Source of the DNA: CAYJKB01 sp964370625
Lineage (GTDB): Bacteria > Bacillota > Clostridia > Oscillospirales > Butyricicoccaceae
Reading direction: 5' to 3'
DNA: 64,000 nucleotides
Assembly: GCA_964370625.1 (NCBI GenBank)
Contig: CAYJKB010000006.1
Location: 1 to 64,000, forward strand
The notes under the pieces were generated by a model. The model was not told the DNA's origin and ran no database searches. It saw only the letters and a program-made list of their open reading frames with translations. Shown here one piece after another: positions 8,848 to 17,868 of the stretch (positions within the stretch are counted from its first letter, which is position 1; every line of letters begins with the position of its first letter). The position numbers and the translations under genes were made by a program.

Positions 8848-9918
8848 TTACAGATTTTCGATAATTAATTTACCCATATCAGATGTTGAAACTTTTGTTT
8901 CTCCGTCTTTTGCAATGTCAGCAGTTCTATGACCTGCATTAAGCACTTTTTCAACAGCAGCTTCAATAACATCAGCTTCTTGTGATAGTCCTAGTGAGTA
9001 TCTTAACATCATAGCAACAGATAGAATAGTTGCAATAGGGTTTGCAAGACCTTGTCCTGCAATATCAGGTGCAGAACCATGAATTGGCTCATACATACCT
9101 TGACCAGTTTCGCCCATTGATGCAGATGGTAACATACCGATTGAACCTGTAATCATTGATGCTTCATCAGATAGAATATCACCAAAGATATTACCTGTTA
9201 CAATTACATCAAATTGACGTGGATTTCTAACAAGTTGCATAGCAGCATTGTCAACATACATATCAGAATACTGAACTTCTGGGTATTCTTCTTTTAATTT
9301 GTGCATAGTCTCACGCCATACACGAGAAGTTTCAAGCACATTAGCTTTATCAACTGAACAAAGTTTTTTATTTCTTTTCATAGCCATTTCAAAAGCACGA
9401 CGACCAATTCGCTCAACTTCTGTTACGCTATAATTCATATCATCATAACCAGTTTCACCTAAATCAGACTGGCGACGACCTTTAGCTCCGAAATATACAT
9501 CACCTGTAAGCTCACGAACTATCATAATATCAAGTCCACCAGCGATGATTTCAGGTTTAAGTGGGCACGCATCAGCTAATGCATCATACATAATAGCCGG
9601 ACGTAAATTTGCAAATAAACCAAGCTCACCACGCAAGCCAAGTAATGCTTTTTCAGGACGAACATTTGTTGGAACGTTATCCCATTTAGGGCCACCAACA
9701 GCTCCTAAAAGTACGCTGTCAGATTTTTTACACACTTCAACAGTTTCGTCTGGTAGTGGGATACCATGTTTATCAATCGCACAACCGCCAGCATCTACTT
9801 CCGTTGTAGAAAATGTGTGTCCGAATTTTTCGCCAATAGCATGAAGAACTTTTACGCCCTCATCCATAACTTCAGGGCCTATTCCGTCCCCTTTAATAAC
9901 TGCGATATTGTAATTCAT
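8848..9918 (-). CDS. leuB: 3-isopropylmalate dehydrogenase
   Basis: 356 aa, full length. Shows KGDGIGPEV at the N-terminus, the substrate-binding ELTGDVYFG and KANVLETSRVWRE, the metal-site region VTGNIFGDILSDEAS, and the NAD-binding HGSAPDIAGQ. Oxidises and decarboxylates 3-isopropylmalate to 2-ketoisocaproate, the third leucine-specific step. Its ATG overlaps the leuD stop (TAATG), so leuC, leuD and leuB form one coupled operon on the minus strand. Confidence 0.96.
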   Translation of the reverse strand: MNYNIAVIKGDGIGPEVMDEGVKVLHAIGEKFGHTFSTTEVDAGGCAIDKHGIPLPDETVEVCKKSDSVLLGAVGGPKWDNVPTNVRPEKALLGLRGELGLFANLRPAIMYDALADACPLKPEIIAGGLDIMIVRELTGDVYFGAKGRRQSDLGETGYDDMNYSVTEVERIGRRAFEMAMKRNKKLCSVDKANVLETSRVWRETMHKLKEEYPEVQYSDMYVDNAAMQLVRNPRQFDVIVTGNIFGDILSDEASMITGSIGMLPSASMGETGQGMYEPIHGSAPDIAGQGLANPIATILSVAMMLRYSLGLSQEADVIEAAVEKVLNAGHRTADIAKDGETKVSTSDMGKLIIENL

Positions 9919-10406
9919 TATTGTTTCTCCTTCAGGGATTTTAATAGTCCACCTGATGCGATAATGCTTTGAATAAATGGTGGGAATGGTTGTGCTTTGT
10001 ATTCTTTATTTTTAGTTATATTTTTGATGATACCTGTATCAAAATCAACTTCAATTTCATTTCCAGCATCGATATCATTTGCAGCTTCTTCACATTCTAA
10101 GATAGGCATACCGATATTAATTGCATTTCTATAAAAGATACGTGCGAAAGATGATGCAATAATGCAAGATACATGATTTTCACGAATTACAAGTGGTGCA
10201 TGTTCACGAGATGAACCACAACCAAAGTTTTTAGTTGCAACGATAAAATCGCCTGGTTTTACATTTTTAACAAAATCAGCATCAATATCTTCCATAGCAT
10301 GAGTAGATAATTCTGCAACATCTGCAATATTTAAGTGACGAGCTGGGATAATTACGTCAGTATCAACGTTATCCCCATATTTAAAAACTGAACCTTTTGC
10401 TATCAT
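9918..10406 (-). CDS. leuD: 3-isopropylmalate dehydratase, small subunit
   Basis: 162 aa. YGDNVDTDVIIPARHLN, NFGCGSSREHAP and ASSFARIFYRNAINIGMP are the swivelling-domain signatures of the small subunit. Forms the isomerase with LeuC that converts 2-isopropylmalate to 3-isopropylmalate. Lies 13 bases after leuC. Confidence 0.95.
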   Translation of the reverse strand: MIAKGSVFKYGDNVDTDVIIPARHLNIADVAELSTHAMEDIDADFVKNVKPGDFIVATKNFGCGSSREHAPLVIRENHVSCIIASSFARIFYRNAINIGMPILECEEAANDIDAGNEIEVDFDTGIIKNITKNKEYKAQPFPPFIQSIIASGGLLKSLKEKQ

Positions 10407-10419
10407 TATTCTCTTCCTC

Positions 10420-11685
10420 CTACTTCATTAACTCTTCTGGATCAGCGATGTATCCAAGTACAGCAGATGCTGCTGCAACAGCTGGGCTAGATAGGTAAAC
10501 TTCTGATTTTGTATGACCCATACGACCTACAAAGTTACGGTTAGATGTTGCGATAGAACGTTCACCTTCAGCTAGAATACCCATATGACCACCAAGACAA
10601 GGTCCACAAGTTGGAGTTGACACAATAGCACCAGCTTCAATAAAGATTTCAATTAAACCTTCTTTGATACATTGCATATAAATATCTTGTGTAGCTGGGA
10701 TGATAATTGTACGAACATCACGATGTACTTTTCTACCTTTTAATATATCAGCTGCAACACGCATATCTTCAATACGTCCATTTGTACAAGAACCAATGTA
10801 AGATTGTTGTACATAAACTGTTCCAGCTTCATCAATAGTTTTTGTGTTTTCAGGTAAATGTGGGAATGCAACAGTTGGGCGAAGTGCTGATAAATCAATA
10901 TCATATACTTCATCATAAACTGCATCAGCATCAGCCTCAAACACTTTATATTCACGATTTACTCTACCAGTTACATATTCAATAGTTTTAGCATCTACTG
11001 GGAAGATACCATTTTTTGCACCAGCTTCAATAGCCATGTTACAAATAGCAAATCTATCATCCATTGATAACGCAGCTACACCGTCCCCTGTAAATTCCAT
11101 TGAACGATATAAAGCACCGTCAACTCCGATAAGTCCGATAATATGTAAAATTACATCTTTACCAGATACCCATTTTGAAAGTTTGCCTGTTAAATTAAAT
11201 TTAATAGCAGATGGAACTTTAAACCAAGCACCACCAGTAGCCATACCAGCGGCAAGGTCTGTACTGCCCACACCAGTTGAAAATGCACCTAATGCACCAT
11301 AAGTACATGTGTGGCTGTCTGCACCGATAATAGCTTCACCAGGTGCTACAATACCTTTTTCAGGTAAAAGTGCATGTTCAACACCCATGTTACCTACATC
11401 ATAGAAATGCAAAATATCATGTTTACGTGAAAAATCACGACAAACTTTACATTGTTCAGCTGATTTAATATCTTTGTTTGGTGCAAAATGGTCCATTACT
11501 AAAGCGATTTTAGTTTTATCAAAAACTTTATCAAATCCTGCTTTTTCCATTTCACGAATTGCAACAGGTCCTGTAATATCGTTTGCTAAAGTCAGTGATA
11601 ACTTAGCTGAAATTAATTGACCTGCACTTACACTATCAAGACCTGCATGATGTGCAAGGATTTTTTGAGTCATTGTCATTGCCAT
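10420..11685 (-). CDS. leuC: 3-isopropylmalate dehydratase, large subunit
   Basis: 421 aa, the length of the short prokaryotic/archaeal-type LeuC. The [4Fe-4S] ligands are visible in GSCTNGR and TCGPCLGG. GADSHTCTYGALGAFSTGVGS is the active-site block. Start ATG with AGGAG eight bases upstream. First gene of leuCDB. It is separated from leuA by a 678-base non-coding stretch, so it may have its own promoter or depend on read-through from the T-box-controlled leuA transcript. Confidence 0.95.
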   Translation of the reverse strand: MAMTMTQKILAHHAGLDSVSAGQLISAKLSLTLANDITGPVAIREMEKAGFDKVFDKTKIALVMDHFAPNKDIKSAEQCKVCRDFSRKHDILHFYDVGNMGVEHALLPEKGIVAPGEAIIGADSHTCTYGALGAFSTGVGSTDLAAGMATGGAWFKVPSAIKFNLTGKLSKWVSGKDVILHIIGLIGVDGALYRSMEFTGDGVAALSMDDRFAICNMAIEAGAKNGIFPVDAKTIEYVTGRVNREYKVFEADADAVYDEVYDIDLSALRPTVAFPHLPENTKTIDEAGTVYVQQSYIGSCTNGRIEDMRVAADILKGRKVHRDVRTIIIPATQDIYMQCIKEGLIEIFIEAGAIVSTPTCGPCLGGHMGILAEGERSIATSNRNFVGRMGHTKSEVYLSSPAVAAASAVLGYIADPEELMK

Positions 11686-12363
11686 TGTTCTATCTCCTAT
11701 TAATTTTTATAATTTATATTTTTATACTTGGTAAACCTTGTAGGGGACGGGTTTTCCGTCCCATTATATCTTTGCCAAGATGGCTGATTTTTGTATAATT
11801 AAGATGTTCTTTTCTTTTCATTACTTGAGGAATGTCAAGTAATCAAACATTTTCACTTTTGGACTTGTCAAAAGTAAAATAAAATCGCTTTTCCACAATG
11901 TTTGACACATCTGGATTTCTCATTCTTTCGGTGGTCGTCCTGTGTGCAGACATGTACGTAACGCACTCTGTGCTGTATTTTAAGAAAAGGGACGTACCTA
12001 TATGCAAATTTACTAGATTGATGTGAAGGCTAAGATATAGAAATCCTTTTTTCTACACGAGTAAATATATAAATATGCATAATCCAGTACGGAGTACGGT
12101 AGTAACGTATCTCTCACAACTGGATTGTGCTTGCTTTTAGATTGTGCCTTGCAATAAAAAGGATTGTACAAATTCCTTTAAATCTATTTTGTTGTTTTAT
12201 GCAATATCTATAAACAAAAGATTTTACAATAAAACGAGGTAAGTTTTTCATCAGATAAAGCGAAAAACACAGTTAATACTTTGTGTATTAACGAGTATTT
12301 TTGTGAAATATGATGGGAAAATCGCCGACGTTTTTTGTGAAATCGACTTTATAGGTGTTGCCC
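11686..12363. other. Hairpin-rich non-coding stretch between leuA and leuC
   Basis: 678 bases with no convincing gene. It holds several perfect hairpins: GGGACGG/CCGTCCC (about 11742-11761), TTACTTGA/TCAAGTAA (about 11820-11841), ACTTTTG/CAAAAGT (about 11856-11876) and AATCCAGT/ACTGGATT (about 12080-12125). There are short direct repeats (AGTACGG twice; ATTGTGCTTGC and ATTGTGCCTTGC). Parts are clearly richer in GC than nearby intergenic DNA. A minus-strand 26-codon ORF near 11850-11930 has no ribosome binding site. It could be a dispersed repeat, a structured RNA, or a decayed element; not identified. Confidence 0.5.
12272..12292 (-). terminator. Hairpin downstream of leuA
   Basis: Perfect 8-bp stem GTTAATAC/GTATTAAC with a 5-base loop, followed on the minus strand by TGTGTTTTTCG. 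It lies about 70 bases after the leuA stop and could end part of the leuA transcripts before leuC. Confidence 0.5.
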
Positions 12364-13881
12364 TTACTCATGTTCCTCGAAATATTTATTAATACCATTA
12401 AGGAATGCCTTAATACTAGCTTCTATGATGTCTGTTGAAATGCCACGTCCTGTAATTGTATCATAGCCATTGTATTTAATTTTAACAACAGCCTCTGCTT
12501 GTGCATCTTCACCATCTGTTAATGCATCTAGTGAGTAATCTTCTAGCACAAAATCACGTTTTACTGCTTTTTCGATTGCTGTAAATGCAGCATTGATAGG
12601 TCCATCACCAGTTGCTACTTTTTCAATTACTTCATCTTCTGATTTTAGTTTAACTACTGCTGTAGCTGTCATATTATTACCACTGTTGATAACAAAGTTT
12701 ACAAGCTCGAAACGTCCGTTAATTTGTTTATCAGCATGAGCACCAACGATTCCCTCAAGGTCACCGTCTTTGATAGTTTTCTTTTTATCTGCAAGAATTT
12801 TGAATTTTTCAAATGCTGCATTTAATTCTTCGGAAGATAATTTATATCCTAAAGTTTCAAGGCGTTCTTCAAATGCATGACGTCCTGAATGTTTACCTAG
12901 CACCATTGAAGTTTTAGGAATACCAACTGATTCAGGTGTCATAATTTCGTAAGTTGTACGCTCTGCCATCATACCATGTTGATGAATACCTGATTCATGA
13001 GCAAATGCATTCGCACCAACAATTGCTTTATTAGGTGGCACTTTTACCCCTGTAATTGTTTCAACAAGACGGCTCGCACGATAAATACCTGTTGTATCAA
13101 CTCTACAATCAACACCATAAAATGGACGTCTTGTATTCATAGCCATAACAACCTCTTCAAGAGAAGTGTTACCAGCACGCTCACCGATACCATTAATAGT
13201 ACATTCGATTTGTCCCGCACCAGCTTCAACTGCTGCTAGTGAATTTGCAACTGCCATTCCTAAATCATCATGACAGTGAGTTGAAATTACAGCTTTTTCA
13301 ATACCAACCGTATTATCCATAATATATTTAATTCTATCATACATTTCACGAGGTGTGATATATCCCACTGTATCTGGAATATTAAGTGTTGTAGCACCAT
13401 TTTCAATAGCTACAGCTAAAACTTTAACCAAGAAATCTAAATCTGTTCTGCAAGCATCTTCTGCAGAAAATTCAATGTCTGATACATAATTTCTAGCGTA
13501 TTTCACCATATAAGCTGTGCGTTCTAGCACCTCTTCTGGTGTCATACGTAATTTATATTGCATATGTACAGGTGATGTTGCGATAAATGTGTGAATACGA
13601 GGGGAAACAGCATTTTTAACAGCTTCATAAGCTGCATCTATATCTTTTTCAACTGCACGAGCAAGTGAACATACTGTAGAGTTTTTAACGATTTTTGAAA
13701 TTTCAGTAATCGCTGCAGCATCGCCAGGGGAAGCTATTGCGAAACCAGCTTCTATAATGTCAACTTTTAAGTCTTCAAGTTTTTGAGCAACCTCAAGCTT
13801 TTCAGCAAGGTTCATGCTACACCCAGGTGATTGTTCACCGTCACGTAGCGTAGTATCAAATATTTTTACCATTCTTGACAT
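12364..13881 (-). CDS. leuA: 2-isopropylmalate synthase
   Basis: 505 aa. N-terminal TIM barrel starts KIFDTTLRDGEQSPGCSM (metal and catalytic residues); STHCHDDLGMAVANS carries the His-x-His metal ligands; GANAFAHESGIHQHG follows. The C-terminal regulatory domain (about 390-505) is the LeuA leucine-binding domain, so feedback inhibition by leucine is likely. Condenses acetyl-CoA with 2-ketoisovalerate. ATG has AGGAGG eight bases upstream. Preceded by a Leu T-box leader. Confidence 0.95.
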   Translation of the reverse strand: MSRMVKIFDTTLRDGEQSPGCSMNLAEKLEVAQKLEDLKVDIIEAGFAIASPGDAAAITEISKIVKNSTVCSLARAVEKDIDAAYEAVKNAVSPRIHTFIATSPVHMQYKLRMTPEEVLERTAYMVKYARNYVSDIEFSAEDACRTDLDFLVKVLAVAIENGATTLNIPDTVGYITPREMYDRIKYIMDNTVGIEKAVISTHCHDDLGMAVANSLAAVEAGAGQIECTINGIGERAGNTSLEEVVMAMNTRRPFYGVDCRVDTTGIYRASRLVETITGVKVPPNKAIVGANAFAHESGIHQHGMMAERTTYEIMTPESVGIPKTSMVLGKHSGRHAFEERLETLGYKLSSEELNAAFEKFKILADKKKTIKDGDLEGIVGAHADKQINGRFELVNFVINSGNNMTATAVVKLKSEDEVIEKVATGDGPINAAFTAIEKAVKRDFVLEDYSLDALTDGEDAQAEAVVKIKYNGYDTITGRGISTDIIEASIKAFLNGINKYFEEHE

Positions 13882-13954
13882 AAAAATGTCCTCCTTTATT
13901 ATAAATTGTTAATTTAAAAGATAATTGAATAATGCGTAATGATACAACATTATA

Positions 13955-14236
13955 CAAAAAAGCCCTCGCCTCTATAAAGAGACGAAGACTAAAACTCTCC
14001 GTGTTACCACTCTTCTTGCCATGTAAAACATGACCACTCTATATGTATATCAAACAATATACCTCCCGATAACGGCGGGATTCCGTCAATGCTTACGACA
14101 ATTTGTTTTCAGCTTGCTGTTCCTGGGGGAGCTTCACCGTTTTTTGCCACTGTCTCACACCAACCGACAGCTCTCTGAAGTACATAGACGACTACTTTAC
14201 CCATTCATCACATTTAAAGTGAATATTAACCTATAT
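13955..14236 (-). promoter_or_regulatory. T-box riboswitch, leucine specifier, upstream of leuA
   Basis: On the minus strand the leader has the Stem I start AGAGAG (14171-14176), the T-box AGAGTGGTAACACGGAG (about 13997-14013) and a terminator. The terminator stem pairs 13979-13990 with 13961-13972 (12 bp with G-U pairs) and ends in a T-run at 13955-13960. The specifier is read as CUC (14129-14131) in the context GAAG-CUC-CCC. The aroF T-box has the same frame around UUC, which supports Leu here over an alternative GCU (Ala) reading. Uncharged tRNA-Leu would block termination and switch leuA on. Confidence 0.9.
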
Positions 14237-14242
14237 GTTTTA

Positions 14243-14271
14243 ATTATAATTATTTTTCATTAGAATGTCAA
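14243..14271 (-). promoter_or_regulatory. Sigma-A promoter of leuA T-box leader
   Basis: Consensus TTGACA (14266-14271), 17-base spacer, TATAAT (14243-14248) on the minus strand. Confidence 0.88.
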
Positions 14272-14325
14272 TATTTTTTTAATTAAAATTTCAAATCATT
14301 TTTTGCGAAATTTTCAATTTTTGTA

Positions 14326-14354
14326 TTGACAAATTACTTTTTAGCGTATATACT
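14326..14354 (+). promoter_or_regulatory. Sigma-A promoter of aro T-box leader
   Basis: TTGACA (14326-14331), 17-base spacer, TATACT (14349-14354). It diverges from the leuA promoter; their -35 boxes are 54 bases apart. Confidence 0.85.
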
Positions 14355-14360
14355 CAAAAA

Positions 14361-14667
14361 GTAATTAAAAATATTGTTAAAAGCGTTGATAAAGGAAAGT
14401 AGTATTTCAGAATCCTTTCAGAGAGTGTAAGACTTGGCTGTGATCTTACATAAGGTGTTGTTATCATGAAGTTCCCTTTTGAGCTATGTCTTTGAAATAA
14501 CAGTAGAAGTCATCGGTGTCCACCGTTATATGGATAGAATATGTTTGTATTCGAATAAAAGTGCAGTATTTGTATATACTGAATGTGGGTGGTACCACGG
14601 AAAACTATAAGCTTAGTCTTTCGTCCCTTTTCTATTAAATTAGAATTGTGTGATGATGGGCTTTTTT
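14361..14667 (+). promoter_or_regulatory. T-box riboswitch, phenylalanine specifier, upstream of aroF operon
   Basis: Stem I begins AGAGAG (14420-14425); the T-box TGGGTGGTACCACGG is at 14586-14600. The specifier reads UUC (Phe) at 14472-14474 in the context GAAG-UUC-CCC. The terminator pairs 14615-14625 with 14652-14662 (one U-U mismatch, G-U pairs; a small inner hairpin in the loop) before a T-run at 14662-14667. Uncharged tRNA-Phe should therefore raise expression of the whole shikimate/phenylalanine operon. Confidence 0.9.
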
Positions 14668-14690
14668 GTTATTTTAGGAGGAATTGAAAA

Positions 14691-15704
14691 ATGATTATCG
14701 TATTAAAACCAAGTGCAAAAGCAGAACATGTAGAGAAAATCTGTACAAAAATTAATTCAGACCACGTAACAGCTACACCTATTTATGGTGAAGGTACAAT
14801 TGTTATTGGTCTTGTTGGGGACACTTCATCTATTGATAAAGACACACTTCTTTTAAATGAACACATCGAACGCATCATTAAAATTCAAGAACCATTTAAA
14901 CGTACAAACCGTAAGATGCATCCTGAAAACTCTATTGTTAAAATTGGCAATGTTGAAATCGGTGGTGATAAAGTAGTTATCATGGCAGGGCCTTGTTCTG
15001 TTGAAAGCCGTGAACAAATTATTGAAATAGCTCACGAAGTTAAAAGCCAAGGAGCTACTATTCTTCGTGGTGGTGCTTTCAAACCTCGTTCATCACCATA
15101 TGCATTCCAAGGTTTAAAGGCTGAAGGTTTAGATTTACTTGCTGAAGCTAGAACTGAAACTGGGCTTCCTATTGTAACTGAAATCACTGACCCTGCGTGT
15201 ATTGAAATGTTTATGGATAAATGTGATTGTTTCCAAGTTGGTGCTAGAAATATGCAAAACTTTGAACTTCTTCGCCAACTAGGGCAAACTGACAAACCTG
15301 TACTTTTAAAACGTGGTTTCGCTAATACTATTGAAGAATTTTTAATGTCAGCTGAATATATTTGTGCTGGTGGCAATCAAAATGTTATACTTTGTGAACG
15401 TGGTATTAGAACTTATGAAACTTACACAAGAAACACTTTAGATATTAGTGCAGTTCCTGTTTTAAAACGTTTAAGTCATCTTCCAGTTGTGGTTGACCCT
15501 AGCCATGCTGGTGGTATTTATTGGATGGTTGAACCTCTTTCAATGGCAGCGATTGCAGCTGGTGCTGATGGCCTTATAATTGAAGTTCATAATGACCCTG
15601 CAAATGCACTTTCTGATGGTGCTCAATCTCTAACTTATGAGAGCTTTGATGAGACTATGTCAAAAATTCGTAAAATCACTGAAGCGATGGGAAAAAGTAT
15701 CTAA
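14691..15704 (+). CDS. aroF: 3-deoxy-7-phosphoheptulonate synthase (DAHP synthase), type I-beta
   Basis: 337 aa. An N-terminal ferredoxin-like regulatory domain (1 to about 75, MIIVLKPSAKAEHVEKI) resembles the Thermotoga-type enzyme. The barrel then has VIMAGPCSVESREQI, GGAFKPRSSPYAFQG, QVGARNMQNFELL, LLKRGF and VVDPSHAGG. Condenses PEP and erythrose-4-phosphate, the entry step to chorismate. The regulatory domain usually gives feedback by aromatic amino acids. AGGAGG precedes the ATG. First gene of the Phe T-box operon. Confidence 0.95.
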   Translation: MIIVLKPSAKAEHVEKICTKINSDHVTATPIYGEGTIVIGLVGDTSSIDKDTLLLNEHIERIIKIQEPFKRTNRKMHPENSIVKIGNVEIGGDKVVIMAGPCSVESREQIIEIAHEVKSQGATILRGGAFKPRSSPYAFQGLKAEGLDLLAEARTETGLPIVTEITDPACIEMFMDKCDCFQVGARNMQNFELLRQLGQTDKPVLLKRGFANTIEEFLMSAEYICAGGNQNVILCERGIRTYETYTRNTLDISAVPVLKRLSHLPVVVDPSHAGGIYWMVEPLSMAAIAAGADGLIIEVHNDPANALSDGAQSLTYESFDETMSKIRKITEAMGKSI

Positions 15705-16753
15705 TGAGACAAATTGATATAAAATATGGTGATGTTCATAGCACTATATTAATTGATAATGGTATTAAATCAAATATTGGGGAATTATGTATTGAGCATT
15801 ATTCCCCATCAAGAGTGCATATCATCACCGATAAAACTGTATCATCTTTATACCTAGAACAAATAATTGCACTCTTTAATATACCTGTTACAAGTAGCAT
15901 CATTGAAGATGGAGAGCCTTCTAAATGCTTATCTGTATTAGATAGTATATACTCTGATTTAAATAAAGCTGAAATTACACGCTCTGATTTAATTATTGCT
16001 TTAGGTGGTGGTGTTGTCGGAGATATTGGTGCTTATGCTGCTGGCACTTATCTTCGTGGCACAAAATTCTGCATGATACCAACGACGCTACTATCACAAG
16101 TTGATAGTTCTGTCGGTGGTAAATGTGGTATAAATACAAGCTTTGGGAAAAATACAGTCGGCATGTTTAATGCTGCCACACTTGTAATAATAGACCCTGA
16201 GTTTCTAAAAACACTTACACCTAAAATTTATTCTGATGGTTGTGCAGAAGTTATTAAATATGCTTTTATTTCGCCAAAGTTATCTACTAATTCTCTTTTA
16301 GAAGATTTGGATTTAAGTGAAATAATAGCAACTTGTGTTAATATTAAAGCCGATATTGTTTCAGAAGATTTATATGACACAGGGCTTCGCATGATATTAA
16401 ATTTAGGACATACCGTAGGTCATGCTATTGAACGTTTAGGCGAATATAAGCGTTTTACACATGGAGAAGGTGTTGCAATGGGGCTTATTTTTGCAACTAA
16501 AATGAGCATTATACACAAGGGTTTGTGTCCTACAACACTAGACCTTATGTATAAACTTTGTAATCATTTTGCACTCCCAACTGAATGTCCTTATTCTGTT
16601 GATGAACTTTATCATCATATTACATCAGATAAAAAGCGTTCAGCTAATGATATTAAATTTATTTTTATTGACAAGGATAATCTTGCTGTTATTGATAAGA
16701 TTCAGCTTGAAACACTTAAATCTTTGCTTAAAATAGCTAAGGAGGGAAATTAA
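15704..16753 (+). CDS. aroB: 3-dehydroquinate synthase
   Basis: 349 aa. NAD-binding ALGGGVVGDIGAYAAGTYLRG, TTLLSQVDSSVGGKCGIN, and the metal-binding NLGHTVGHAIE and THGEGVAMG blocks are all present. Converts DAHP to 3-dehydroquinate. Start overlaps the aroF stop (TAATG). Confidence 0.95.
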   Translation: MRQIDIKYGDVHSTILIDNGIKSNIGELCIEHYSPSRVHIITDKTVSSLYLEQIIALFNIPVTSSIIEDGEPSKCLSVLDSIYSDLNKAEITRSDLIIALGGGVVGDIGAYAAGTYLRGTKFCMIPTTLLSQVDSSVGGKCGINTSFGKNTVGMFNAATLVIIDPEFLKTLTPKIYSDGCAEVIKYAFISPKLSTNSLLEDLDLSEIIATCVNIKADIVSEDLYDTGLRMILNLGHTVGHAIERLGEYKRFTHGEGVAMGLIFATKMSIIHKGLCPTTLDLMYKLCNHFALPTECPYSVDELYHHITSDKKRSANDIKFIFIDKDNLAVIDKIQLETLKSLLKIAKEGN

Positions 16754-17868
16754 TGGCATCTGTATGGGGAAAAAATATTAAAATTTCTATTTTTGGTGAA
16801 TCACATGGTCATTCTGTTGGAGTTGTTATTGATAACTTTCCTGCTGGCATAACTTATGACGAAGAATTTATTAATCTTTTTTTAGCTCGTCGCCGTGCTA
16901 AGAAAAAATCTTATTCTACAAGTAGAATTGAATTAGATATTCCTAAAATCGTTTCTGGTGTTTTTGAAGGTAAAACTACTGGAACACCAATTTGTGCTAT
17001 ATTTGAAAACTCCAATACTAAATCAGGTGATTATTCGAATTTAATCAATCACCCTCGCCCATCTCATGCAGATTTTTCTGGTAGAGCTCGTTATAATGGA
17101 TTTAATGATATGCGTGGTGGTGGTCATTTTTCTGGCAGACTAACATTACCAATTGCATTCGCTGGTGCTTTATGCAAACTGTTTTTACGCACTGTAAATG
17201 TTGATTGTGCAGCTCATATTTATTCAATCGGTCACATTAATGACGAACCATTGGATATGCACAACCCAGACTTTTCTTTTCTTGACGCTTTATCTGAAAG
17301 TGGCTTAACTTTAATTGACCACGCTAAAGATGTACCTATAATGTCACTTTTAGATGCTATTAGGCTAGAAAATGATTCTATAGGTGGTGTTGTTGAAGGT
17401 GCTATAACTGGCTTGCCTATCGGCATTGGAAGTCCAATTTTTGATAATGTAGAAAGTACAATTTCTTCTATGCTTTTTTCAGTCCCTGCTGTAAAAGGTG
17501 TTGAATTTGGAACCGGATTTGACATTGCATTAATGCGTGGTAGTCAAGCTAATGATAGAATGAAGTCATCTTGTGATGGAAACGCTGAATATTTTTCAAA
17601 TAATAATGGTGGTTTAACAGGTGGGATTACTAATGGTGCACCCATTATTGTTCGTGCAGCTTTTAAACCCACTCCATCAATTTCTAAGTCGCAAGATACA
17701 TTTAATGTAAATGAAAATGAAATTAATACACTTGAAATACATGGGCGGCATGACCCTTGTGTTGTACCTCGTGCTGTTCCTGTAGTCGAGGCTGCCCTTG
17801 CACTTTGTGCAACTGATTTATATTTGGAGGCTTATGGATATGAATTCCCTTGTAAATTTAAGAAATGA
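16753..17868 (+). CDS. aroC: Chorismate synthase
   Basis: 371 aa. IFGESHGHSVGVVID at the N-terminus, RPSHADFSGRARYNG and MRGGGHFSGR are FMN/EPSP-binding signatures. Makes chorismate from EPSP using reduced FMN. Start overlaps the aroB stop (TAATG), with GGAGG just upstream. The end overlaps the start of pheA by about 30 bases. Confidence 0.95.
   Translation: MASVWGKNIKISIFGESHGHSVGVVIDNFPAGITYDEEFINLFLARRRAKKKSYSTSRIELDIPKIVSGVFEGKTTGTPICAIFENSNTKSGDYSNLINHPRPSHADFSGRARYNGFNDMRGGGHFSGRLTLPIAFAGALCKLFLRTVNVDCAAHIYSIGHINDEPLDMHNPDFSFLDALSESGLTLIDHAKDVPIMSLLDAIRLENDSIGGVVEGAITGLPIGIGSPIFDNVESTISSMLFSVPAVKGVEFGTGFDIALMRGSQANDRMKSSCDGNAEYFSNNNGGLTGGITNGAPIIVRAAFKPTPSISKSQDTFNVNENEINTLEIHGRHDPCVVPRAVPVVEAALALCATDLYLEAYGYEFPCKFKK

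Noticed and set aside
11850..11930. 26-codon minus-strand ORF in the leuA-leuC gap
   Set aside because: No ribosome binding site and very short; kept only as part of the unexplained interval.
14129..14133. Alanine (GCU) specifier for the leuA T-box
   Set aside because: The adjacent triplet CUC fits leuA, and the aro T-box reads UUC (Phe) in exactly the same register.
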